NCBI GenBank assembly: GCA_036488085.1
Contig: DASXHZ010000077.1
Location: forward strand, 1-27,178
DNA: 27,178 nucleotides
Origin: DASXHZ01 sp036488085
GTDB lineage: Bacteria > Acidobacteriota > Thermoanaerobaculia > Gp7-AA8
Reading direction: 5' to 3'
This document shows, piece by piece, positions 21,740 through 27,178 of this stretch. Made by a program: the position numbers and the translations under genes. Each line of letters starts with the position of its first letter. Position 1 is the stretch's first letter. Under the pieces are notes generated by a model. That model did no database searches, was not told the DNA's origin, and saw only the letters and a program-made list of their open reading frames with translations.

Positions 21740-22032
21740 GGCGGCTATTCCTAATACTAATTCGGTTGTACTGGCGATTCGTCCCAAAAACGCGACGTCG
21801 CCAGTGCCTGTTTCGCGAGAGCTGTTCCAAATACGTTTATCGCAAAGCAGAAACGTACGGTGCTCTAGCCGGGATGTCTGCTGCTTGGCATCGGTTTCGG
21901 GCTTGTAGGCCCGGATTCGAACTGCGGATTCGAGGGGCAAACCTTGAGATAATTTGTCGCGATGGCACGATTATCTCGCGCTATGAAGCCGCCGACGTGT
22001 TGACTGCGGCTTTGTGGCAGTTTGGGCTCTAG
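21736..22032 (+). CDS. YidD-like protein (membrane protein insertion efficiency factor domain)
   Basis: Residues ~5-60 match the YidD layout: an amphipathic helix with LIRLYWRFVPKTRRRQ, then CLFRESCSKYVYRKAETYGALAGMSAAWHRFRACRPGFEL, corresponding to the family pattern CRFxPSCSxYxxxAxxxxGxxxGxxxxxxRxxRCxP. YidD assists YidC/Sec-dependent insertion at the inner membrane. This copy is isolated from rnpA/yidC and carries ~35 extra C-terminal residues (ANLEIICRDGTIISRYEAAD onward). The start is a GTG overlapping the DUF4177-like stop. It is probably an accessory paralogue, not the housekeeping gene. Confidence 0.7.
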   Translation: MRRLFLILIRLYWRFVPKTRRRQCLFRESCSKYVYRKAETYGALAGMSAAWHRFRACRPGFELRIRGANLEIICRDGTIISRYEAADVLTAALWQFGL

Positions 22033-22059
22033 CCAGTCATAGCCTGCGCATGGCGCTCG

Positions 22060-22198
22060 GGAACCTCTGAAGAAGTTCCGGTCCCGTCATCCTGAGCCGC
22101 GAAGACGACGAAGGATCTCAAAATTGCAGGCGTTTCGTATCTCGAGATCCTTCGGCGCGCTACGCCGCCTCAGGATGACGGACTTGTTCAGAGCTTCC
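22060..22198. repeat. Dispersed palindromic repeat (~140 bp inverted repeat)
   Basis: The outer arms GGAACCTCTGAA (22060-22071) and TTCAGAGCTTCC (22187-22198) pair. The inner arms 22081-22119 and 22144-22183 pair over most of their length and include GTCATCCTGAGCC and GAAGGATCTC with their complements. GTCATCCTGAG...GAAGGATCT is a pattern I know from intergenic repeats in many high-GC bacteria. It has no coding content and sits just upstream of the accessory block. Confidence 0.75.
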
Positions 22199-22209
22199 CT
22201 AGCTAGCGG

Positions 22210-22227
22210 GTGTCAGGACGCTGTTCC
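22210..22227. repeat. 18-bp direct repeat, left copy
   Basis: GTGTCAGGACGCTGTTCC is identical to 25970-25987, in the same orientation, and is followed in both by a similar 7-nt tail (TATCCCG versus AATCTCG). The two copies bracket the GNAT, TIR, RipA-like, DUF4238 and HIRAN genes. Confidence 0.75.
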
Positions 22228-22247
22228 TATCCCGAGGAAGTCGGGGT

Positions 22248-22268
22248 GGGGGTCAGGTTGAAGGTTGA
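22248..22268. repeat. Half copy of the GGGGTCAGGTCGA repeat
   Basis: GGGGGTCAGGTTGAAGGTTGA matches the left arm of the palindromic repeats at 4783, 22833 and 24248 with one or two changes. No right arm is visible downstream, so it is a truncated or decayed copy, 76 nt before the GNAT gene. Confidence 0.6.
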
Positions 22269-22343
22269 CGAGGGCGAGCGTTTGACGCAGCGTTACTCTC
22301 AACTCGCGAACTTATCGCACTCGAGAGGCTCCGATGCGGGAAC

Positions 22344-22826
22344 ATGCAGGAAACGTTTGACGTCGTTGATTACACGCCCACGTATGGGCATGACCTCGTC
22401 CGGATGTGGCGCGAGAGCTTCGAGAGACCTGTCGGGATCGTGGATTGGCACTCGCTCGAAGACCAACGGAGGTATCTCGAAGAGAGCGTTGTTCCTAATA
22501 ATCGTGTGCTGGTGGTTGTGAGCGAGGCCACGGCGGACGTGATCGGATTTATGGCAACGACACCCGAAGTGATATCGCAGCTTTACGTCCATGTCGGCCA
22601 TCAGCACGAGGGTATCGGCTCTATGTTGGTCAATATGGCGAAACAGCAGTCGAAAGGTCGGCTACGCCTCTTCACATTCAAGGTGAACAAGCTCGCTCAG
22701 CGATTCTACGAGCGGCACGGATTCAGGGTGATCGGCGAAGGGTTTGAGAAGGACTGGCAGTTGGAGGACCTCGAGTACGAGTGGTCTGCGGGAACCGCGA
22801 CGCAGGCCAGAACCGCTGCCATGTAG
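22344..22826 (+). CDS. GNAT-family N-acetyltransferase
   Basis: This 160-residue protein has the GNAT core. After strand VIGFMATTPEVISQLYVHVG comes the acetyl-CoA pyrophosphate loop HQHEGIGSMLV (form Q/RxxGxG), then FTFKVNKLAQRFYERHGFRVIGEG, the usual N-terminal-Asn helix and FYExxGF signature. It transfers an acetyl group from acetyl-CoA to an unknown amine substrate. The N-terminus (DYTPTYGHDLVRMWRESFER) is normal for the family. It is a monocistronic unit between a half copy and a full copy of the palindromic repeat. Confidence 0.88.
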   Translation: MQETFDVVDYTPTYGHDLVRMWRESFERPVGIVDWHSLEDQRRYLEESVVPNNRVLVVVSEATADVIGFMATTPEVISQLYVHVGHQHEGIGSMLVNMAKQQSKGRLRLFTFKVNKLAQRFYERHGFRVIGEGFEKDWQLEDLEYEWSAGTATQARTAAM

Positions 22827-22832
22827 TACGGT

Positions 22833-22897
22833 GATGGGGTCAGGTCGAAAGTTGAAGGTACGCCGGCTTACTTTTCAATTTTCGACCTGATCCCATC
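22833..22897. repeat. REP-like palindromic repeat, copy 2
   Basis: The left arm from GATGGGGTCAGGTCGAAA (22833) to 22860 pairs with the right arm 22869-22897 (ending TTTCGACCTGATCCCATC), with a few mismatches and a short loop. It separates the GNAT gene from the TIR gene and starts 7 nt after the GNAT stop, so it may also serve as its terminator. Confidence 0.8.
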
Positions 22898-22982
22898 TCA
22901 CCTGCGGTCGCTGAGGTAACATATCCGTCCAGGCCGCATCAACGATAGCGATACATGGCGCGCTACCTTGGAGGGGGAGAAG

Positions 22983-23366
22983 ATGGCAAAACCACGGGCT
23001 TTTATCAGCTTCCAAATGGAAGATAAATGGGCTCGAGACTTCTTGGCGCAGCACGCAAAGGACGAACGCAACGACATTGAGTTTTTCGATTACTCAGTTA
23101 AAGATCCCTTCGACTCGTCATGGAAGACGGAATGCAAGAAGCGCGTCGCGATGACGAGAGGGACGATCGTGCTGGTTGGCCCCACAACCTACACATCCGA
23201 GGCCGTGCTTTGGGAGATCGCCGAGACGAACCGTCAGGAACATTACATCTTCGGGGTTCAAATCAACCGAGATGAGACGCACCACATACCTAACGGCTTG
23301 CCTGCCAGGAATGTCATCCGGTGGGATTTCGCGCAGATCCAGCGATGGCTGAGCACGTGGGTGTAA
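22983..23366 (+). CDS. TIR-domain protein of the ThsB-like (PF08937-type) class
   Basis: This 127-residue protein is a single TIR-like domain. It has strand 1 RAFISFQMED, DIEFFDYSVKDPF, the nucleotide-loop-like SSWKTECKKRVAMTRGTIVLVGPTTYTSEAVLWEIAET and then HYIFGVQIN. Glu78 in the WEI motif is at the position of the conserved catalytic-type Glu. The order (AFISF, FFD, LVG...T..S..V.WEI) is that of ThsB in Thoeris defence, where TIR proteins make a cyclic ADP-ribose-type signal from NAD+ on infection. ATG 22983 follows GGAGGGGGAGAAG, an excellent ribosome binding site. Four nucleotides separate it from the membrane-protein gene, a clear two-gene operon. No ThsA or SLOG/SIR2 gene is present. 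Confidence 0.82.
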   Translation: MAKPRAFISFQMEDKWARDFLAQHAKDERNDIEFFDYSVKDPFDSSWKTECKKRVAMTRGTIVLVGPTTYTSEAVLWEIAETNRQEHYIFGVQINRDETHHIPNGLPARNVIRWDFAQIQRWLSTWV

Positions 23367-23370
23367 CCCC

Positions 23371-24198
23371 ATGTATCTCGACACGATAGCGAGTTTGATT
23401 CGCGCGCGTATTCCGGATGATCGCCTCCCCGAGGGCGACGCAGAGTCCCTTTTGCGCTTCTATGCGGTTTTGCTTCGTGCCAAGGGCGCATCGGTTACGG
23501 AGTCTGACGTCCACGACGCATGGTCTGCGTGGATGATGTCGCGAAATCCGGGACATTCCGCGTTAGTGCCGTACCCAGATCTCGATGTTTCAGTTCAGGA
23601 GCAGGACCGAACATTTGTGTCCGCGATACGCGCTGCCACGGAAGAGACCGCGTCCGCCACGAGGCCGGCGAGGCCGGCTGACTTCGCACGCGTTCTCTTT
23701 CCATGTGGTCTACCGACGACCGATGACCGTCACCGCGAAGCCTTCGAATTGTACAAGCTCATGGTCCAGAGTTCAGAAGCGCTCGTGAACCGTCGGCAGG
23801 CCGTGAATACGTTTTTCCTCACGATGAATGGTGCGCTGTTGACGGCGATCGGCCTTATCGTTCAAAACCACAGCGTCATTCGGCTAGCCGCGCTGGCAAT
23901 ACTCGTTCTCGCTGTCGCCGGGGCGTTGCTGTGTGGCGCCTGGCATAGTCTGCTTCGGTCTTTTGGTCAGTTAAACACCGGAAAGTTCAAAGTAATCAAC
24001 TCACTCGAGACGCAGCTCTCGGCCGCCATATACGCCGCCGAATGGGAAGCATTGGAGCGCGGACGAAATCCAAAGGTGTACCGATCGTTCACGTCGCGTG
24101 AAATGTGGGTGCCTCGAGCACTTCTCGCGCTTCACCTCCTCACTGCGCTCGCAGCTGCGTTCGCCGTCTATGGCAAGTTGCCAGTGCCATTGCCGTAA
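23371..24198 (+). CDS. Fusion of DUF7701-like domain and RipA-family membrane domain
   Basis: This is a 275-residue protein. Residues ~1-90 (MYLDTIASLIRARIPDDRLP, ADGE-type turn, LRFYAVLLRAKGASVTESDV, HDAWSAWM) resemble an uncharacterised N-terminal domain I recall as DUF7701. Residues ~120-275 (FELYKLMVQSSEALVNRRQA, VNTFFLTMNGALLTAIGL) match the RipA-type octameric membrane protein family. Likely membrane helices are at ~147-165, 169-192 and 249-267. The gene starts 4 nt after the TIR stop. By analogy with TIR, CBASS and Pycsar systems, it could be a membrane effector gated by a TIR-made nucleotide, with the N-terminal domain as sensor. That role is inference; the family assignments come from pattern memory. 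Confidence 0.75.
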   Translation: MYLDTIASLIRARIPDDRLPEGDAESLLRFYAVLLRAKGASVTESDVHDAWSAWMMSRNPGHSALVPYPDLDVSVQEQDRTFVSAIRAATEETASATRPARPADFARVLFPCGLPTTDDRHREAFELYKLMVQSSEALVNRRQAVNTFFLTMNGALLTAIGLIVQNHSVIRLAALAILVLAVAGALLCGAWHSLLRSFGQLNTGKFKVINSLETQLSAAIYAAEWEALERGRNPKVYRSFTSREMWVPRALLALHLLTALAAAFAVYGKLPVPLP

Positions 24199-24247
24199 GC
24201 GCCAACCCAAGAAAAACGTCGAACTATCCAATGAAGCGGGCGGGGAA

Positions 24248-24329
24248 GGTGGGGTCAGGTCGAACATTGAAAGTAACGCTTGGTCAGAAGCTCTCCTCGC
24301 CGCCTTTCAACCGTCGACCTAACCCCATC
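24248..24329. repeat. REP-like palindromic repeat, copy 3
   Basis: The left arm 24248-24273 (GGTGGGGTCAGGTCGAACAT and then TGAAAG) pairs imperfectly with the right arm 24304-24329 (CTTTCAACCGTCGACCTAAC and then CCCATC) around a ~30-nt loop. It lies 50 nt after the membrane-protein gene and 24 nt before the DUF4238 start, so copies 2 and 3 flank the TIR/RipA pair. Confidence 0.8.
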
Positions 24330-24353
24330 TCGCCTTATAGTGTTCAATCTCGC

Positions 24354-25304
24354 GTGCGCCGAAAGCCGCCTCATTCAAATGCCAAGCGCCATCATTTGGT
24401 GCCCGAAGCATATCTGCGGCGTTTCGCCTTTGACGGGAAGCGCATCCACGTCTTTGACTGCGAACGAGGTGTGTTGCGCACCGATGTGCCACGCAACGTG
24501 GCGGTGGAGTCAGAATTCAACACTGTCAACATGCGGTCCGGCTCCAAGGATCGAGCTGTGGAGGCGTGTCTGGCAGAGATGGACGACGCAGCGCTCAACG
24601 CACTGACCAAGCTGGAGCGAGGTGACGACCTCTCCCGATCGGAGAGGTGGTACATTTCGTTCTTTATGGGATACGCCTATACCCGCGGTCGTGGTTTTCG
24701 GAATGCCGTTCAGTCCAACATTCCAGAACCGATCGACTACTCACAAGAGGAACACGGCTTCGTCGACCAACAATTTGCGGCCGCATTCTCAACCGTCAGC
24801 GGAATCATTCTTGACGCTCGCACTATCGAAAACATGGTGATCGAGTCTGTGAAGAATGTGGCCTCTGGCGCTTACGAAGTGGGCAGCATGGTTGCTGGTG
24901 CGTTCGAACTTGCTAGGTACATGTTCTGGTCAGAATGGTGCGTTATGGAGGCGCCCGCGGAATCGGAATTCGTGACTAGTGATCGGCCACTTGCGATTCT
25001 TCGCAACGAAACGTGGTTCGGGGGTGACCCATTTGAACTCGGCGCCATGAAAGTGCTTCCTCTCTCACCTCAGCGCGCGCTCGTTGTCAGAGCAGCGCCC
25101 GACGAGCGGCCGATTCTCCATCAAATGATGTCGCCCGAGGTAATTCGCATCACCAATGCTGGCATGGCCTTTGGTTATGACCGCGAGTTGATCGGACGCT
25201 CAAAGGAGACGATTGAGCGCGCACTAAGTGATGCTCTCTTGTTGCAATGTTCTTTTCTGCGGTTGGCATGGCGAGGAGTTCTTCGGACGTCTAACTCGAT
25301 GTAG
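24354..25304 (+). CDS. DUF4238 domain-containing protein
   Basis: This 316-residue protein matches the DUF4238 pattern. It has an N-terminal AKRHHLVPEAYLRRFAFDGK (family form: QHYVPxxYLRxF), IHVFDCERGVLRTDVPRNVAVESEFNTV, a central helical region, and EFVTSDRPLAIL followed by LSPQRALVV. The function is unknown; DUF4238 genes are frequent in accessory and defence-rich regions. The GTG at 24354 was chosen because in-frame sequence further upstream is the palindromic repeat and the preceding gene. No clear ribosome binding site is visible. It stands alone between repeats and a GC-rich intergenic stretch (25305-25494) in which I see no gene. Confidence 0.8.
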   Translation: MRRKPPHSNAKRHHLVPEAYLRRFAFDGKRIHVFDCERGVLRTDVPRNVAVESEFNTVNMRSGSKDRAVEACLAEMDDAALNALTKLERGDDLSRSERWYISFFMGYAYTRGRGFRNAVQSNIPEPIDYSQEEHGFVDQQFAAAFSTVSGIILDARTIENMVIESVKNVASGAYEVGSMVAGAFELARYMFWSEWCVMEAPAESEFVTSDRPLAILRNETWFGGDPFELGAMKVLPLSPQRALVVRAAPDERPILHQMMSPEVIRITNAGMAFGYDRELIGRSKETIERALSDALLLQCSFLRLAWRGVLRTSNSM

Positions 25305-25494
25305 CACGCGACAAGACGCCAAGCCGGGCACGCCCGCCTCGCCGGGGGCCGGCCGCCTTCGGTAATCCGAAACTATACGGCGCCACGAACTGCAGGCCGC
25401 TCAGGTGTCTCGCACGTCATCCCGGGCAGTGGGGCGCCGCTCTGCCGCCGCTCCTCAGCACGCGGCGGCCGAGCGAGAGAACATTCGGGAAGCG

Positions 25495-25854
25495 CTAACG
25501 ACGGCGGAGCGTCAAAGGATCGATATCGAGTCGCACACCGTAGTCAGCGGCCGCGCTTCCGCGCATAGCGACAATCACAGCGTCGCAAGAGAACCGACAT
25601 CCTCCTGGCGCAGCAGTTATCCGTCGAAACCAAGAGGCATCGGACCGACTGAGATGTCCGACGGTCAGTCCGTCTATGTCGACGCGTACCGCGTTGTGGT
25701 CGTAAGGGTTATCCGTTTCCAAAGTGAGACTCGCCACCTTTGAAAACTGCCGCATGTCATCGGTCGCAGGCCCGCAGAGCCCACGGAGATTATCCTCGTA
25801 GTGGGACTCTCCCACTACCTTCGTCCGGTACGGCCGGTTCTTTGGGAAAGGCAT
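25495..25854 (-). CDS. HIRAN-domain protein, 119 aa
   Basis: The domain reads KVVGESHYEDNLRGLCGP, then KVASLTLETDNPYDHNAVRV, DIDGLTVGHLSRSDASWFRR and CDAVIVAMRG. NPYDxNAV and VGxLSxxDA are hallmarks of HIRAN domains, which bind DNA 3' ends or damaged DNA and are often attached to SNF2/DEAD helicases. Here the domain stands alone. It is the only minus-strand gene within the accessory block and ends 190 nt from the convergent DUF4238 gene. It may recognise damaged, stalled or foreign DNA; that is inference. Confidence 0.82.
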   Translation of the reverse strand: MPFPKNRPYRTKVVGESHYEDNLRGLCGPATDDMRQFSKVASLTLETDNPYDHNAVRVDIDGLTVGHLSRSDASWFRRITAAPGGCRFSCDAVIVAMRGSAAADYGVRLDIDPLTLRRR

Positions 25855-25969
25855 TCTCGATCCCTCGAGTTACGAATGTCAGACCGCCAACGTACTTAAG
25901 AACGGCGGTGAGTGGTATCGCACAAAAATACCACGGTGTGTTCCTGCGAGCTAACTAAATTGATGTCGC

Positions 25970-25987
25970 GTGTCAGGACGCTGTTCC
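25970..25987. repeat. 18-bp direct repeat, right copy
   Basis: Identical to 22210-22227 and in the same orientation. It lies in the 168-nt gap between the HIRAN gene start and the end of the PH-like membrane gene; nothing else is recognised in that gap. Confidence 0.75.
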
Positions 25988-26022
25988 AATCTCGGCGACT
26001 GATCGCCGACCCGCCCCTCGCC

Positions 26023-26415
26023 TCACGTCCCGAGCGACAGCACTGCCTCGATCGCCTCGCGCGAGAACACCTTCGCGTTGATGTCGATCTCCCCGCCACC
26101 GTCGTACTTGACGACGAGGCGCAACGGCCCGCCGGACGCGGACGCGCGAAAACGGACGTGCGCTGATCGAATGGCTATTCGCGGAACTTGCGCTGACCTG
26201 AAGAGGCTGCGGAAGTACAACATCTCTTCGGTGATGACGATCCGGAAGCGCGCGATCCACGTGAAACAGAAAACAGCAGCCACCGCGACCAGCGCGAAAA
26301 TCTGGCGGGCGCCTAGGTCGCGCCAGCGAAACAACGGCGCCACCATGAAGGGTCCGAACATCACCGCGAAGACGACGTACGTCGAGACGGCGGCCCGGTA
26401 GACGCGGGGTTTCAC
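26023..26415 (-). CDS. PH-domain-like small membrane protein, 130 aa
   Basis: Two membrane helices lie at residues ~8-28 (AAVSTYVVFAVMFGPFMVAP) and ~38-55 (QIFALVAVAAVFCFTWIA). A beta-rich C-terminal domain follows: FRIVITEEMLYFRSLFRSAQ, then IAIRSAHVRFRASA and LRLVVKYDGGGEIDIN, and a last helix SREAIEAVLS. This is the layout of bacterial PH-like membrane proteins. The GTG start overlaps the TGA of the upstream XRE gene (GTGA), so the two are coupled. Its role is unknown; it may be the partner or target of the regulator. Confidence 0.75.
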   Translation of the reverse strand: MKPRVYRAAVSTYVVFAVMFGPFMVAPLFRWRDLGARQIFALVAVAAVFCFTWIARFRIVITEEMLYFRSLFRSAQVPRIAIRSAHVRFRASASGGPLRLVVKYDGGGEIDINAKVFSREAIEAVLSLGT

Positions 26416-26666
26416 CGTCTCGGCGCCAACGAACGGAGCGTCGAGGCGCGGAAGTCTTCGAAGAGCTCAGCCGGAGCGATGCCGAGCGAGCCGCAAATGA
26501 GCAGAAGACTCCAGACGCCGGTGTTCCGCGTCCCCAATTCGATGTCCGCGATGTGATTTCGCGAGACTCCCATCGCTTCGGCGAGCGCTTCCTGCGTCAA
26601 GCCTTTCTCCCGCCGCAGCTCGGCGATGCGGCGGCCGAGCGTTATCAGCGCCTCGTCTCGCGTCAT
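26412..26666 (-). CDS. XRE-family helix-turn-helix regulator, 84 aa
   Basis: A single HTH_XRE domain spans most of the protein: RRIAELRREKGLTQEALAEA, then MGVSRNHIADIELGTRNTGV and LLLICGSLGIAPAELFED. It binds DNA as a dimer and is probably autoregulatory. Only 42 nt separate its start from that of the divergent gene at 26709, so any operator must lie in 26667-26708. It is coupled to the downstream PH-like membrane gene. The small XRE plus membrane protein pair is reminiscent of toxin-antitoxin or immunity-region modules, but no toxin family is recognised. Confidence 0.88.
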   Translation of the reverse strand: MTRDEALITLGRRIAELRREKGLTQEALAEAMGVSRNHIADIELGTRNTGVWSLLLICGSLGIAPAELFEDFRASTLRSLAPRR

Positions 26667-26708
26667 TCGTCCCTTGATTGCACAGCATCATTGGCGTAGA
26701 CTCCATCC

Positions 26709-27178
26709 ATGATACTTGGCAAAGACGCGGAAAGGAGTCTGCCCCCTCGTGCCGCCATTCGCCACCTCTTCCTGGAGCCGGAACCGAGTTACACGATGTC
26801 GGGCGCCGCGCGGTTGCTCGGGATGTCCACGAAGGAACTACGCCGTTGGGTCGATGCAGGCGAGATTGAACCGGTCGAGACGAAGGGCGGTCTCGTGCTC
26901 CCGTGGGAGGAAGTCGTCTTCTTCGGCATGGACTCCTGGTCCCAGGCGGTCGTTGAGGAGGCGCTCGGAGCCGAGGTTGCGGACGCGATCCCGGAACTGG
27001 TGCGTCTGACGGAGCTGAGCGTGAGGCTGCCGCGGATGGAAGTCGTGGCGCTGGAGAGAGTTGCCGCGCGTGACGGGCGTACGGTCGACGCGGTACTTGC
27101 GGCGGAGTTGCTCGGCTTCGTGTCGGCGGAAGCGGCGTGGTTGTCGGCGGAGATTCCCGGGTTCGCCGAGGCGTTGCG
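26709..27178 (+). CDS. MerR/excisionase-type helix-turn-helix protein, 3' end cut by window
   Basis: The frame runs from ATG 26709 to the right edge without a stop (156 codons visible). Residues ~28-60 (YTMSGAARLLGMSTKELRRW, then VDAGEIEPVET) form a MerR/excisionase-like winged helix-turn-helix, followed by LVLPWEEVVFFGM. The second half is helical, with LPRMEVVALERVAARDGRTV, then VDAVLAAELL, resembling the core of small ribbon-helix-helix-like or antitoxin-type proteins. No ribosome binding site precedes the ATG, so the mRNA may be leaderless. A partner gene, if any, lies outside the window. Confidence 0.7.
   Translation, partial: MILGKDAERSLPPRAAIRHLFLEPEPSYTMSGAARLLGMSTKELRRWVDAGEIEPVETKGGLVLPWEEVVFFGMDSWSQAVVEEALGAEVADAIPELVRLTELSVRLPRMEVVALERVAARDGRTVDAVLAAELLGFVSAEAAWLSAEIPGFAEAL

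Noticed and set aside
21905..21935. tRNA T-arm-like GTTCGAATCC on the minus strand
   Set aside because: The flanking 5-bp stem does not pair, no anticodon or acceptor stems are found, and the bases encode the YidD-like protein on the plus strand.
22833..24329. Palindromic repeats as integron attC sites of a cassette array
   Set aside because: Arms share a long conserved GGGGTCAGGTCGA core on both sides, not the short GTTRRRY/RYYYAAC ends with variable centre. REP/MITE-type repeats fit better.
21095..25476. 13-nt string GGCGGCCGAGCGA shared by 21095-21107 and 25464-25476
   Set aside because: Too short and too GC-rich to separate from chance; flanks align poorly.
25405..25743. Plus-strand 112-codon frame
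   Set aside because: Ser/Arg-rich antisense shadow of the HIRAN gene with no domain.
1..27178. Insertion sequence or prophage
   Set aside because: No transposase, integrase, phage structural or lysis gene was recognised on either strand; mobility is suggested only by repeats.

Overview
The window is GC-rich bacterial chromosomal DNA. Dense codirectional genes with 4-nt overlaps, GTG/TTG starts, a DUF4097-type secreted protein, a large M28 peptidase and many dispersed palindromic repeats fit a soil-type Acidobacteriota or a similar phylum. This placement is inference; no rRNA or other marker gene is present.

Bases 1-9300 are mostly housekeeping and catabolic. They hold a cyclophilin (5' cut), a tiny membrane protein and a 2-hydroxyacid dehydrogenase; a convergent pair of a transglutaminase-like protein and a DinB protein; two stand-alone receiver proteins; an EamA transporter; and a tightly coupled aldehyde dehydrogenase - glutamine-synthetase-like ligase - SDR operon that resembles gamma-glutamylation routes for amine catabolism. 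A secreted protein split by a -1 frameshift follows.

Bases 9300-19150 hold a ClpX-type zinc-finger protein with a consensus-like promoter and an 11-codon leucine-rich leader ORF, a DUF4097 protein, an M28 peptidase with an in-frame 21-bp tandem repeat, an MBL-fold hydrolase, a probable selenoprotein, an AraC regulator, a PMT/ArnT-like glycosyltransferase and two small overlapping genes.

The selenoprotein gene is the strongest observation. A 329-codon reading frame ends at a TGA but continues in the same frame for 100 more codons. Those codons encode a thioredoxin-like fold, with the TGA at the active-site position. The TGA is followed by a hairpin whose apical decamer and distance from the TGA match, as I recall it, the E. 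coli fdhF SECIS element. The full protein has no cysteine.

Bases 19150-27178 are accessory. They contain two unrecognised genes behind a near-perfect sigma70 promoter, small zinc-finger, DUF4177-like and YidD-like proteins, and then a lower-GC block: GNAT acetyltransferase, TIR/ThsB-like protein, DUF7701-like/RipA-like membrane protein, DUF4238 protein and HIRAN protein. The TIR + RipA-like pair is a candidate two-gene TIR-signalling defence module with a membrane effector. It lies exactly between two copies of a palindromic repeat (core GGGGTCAGGTCGA), and the whole block is bracketed by an 18-bp direct repeat. The window ends with an XRE regulator/PH-like membrane protein pair, divergent from a helix-turn-helix gene cut by the window edge.

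No tRNA, rRNA, CRISPR array, transposase or integrase was found.
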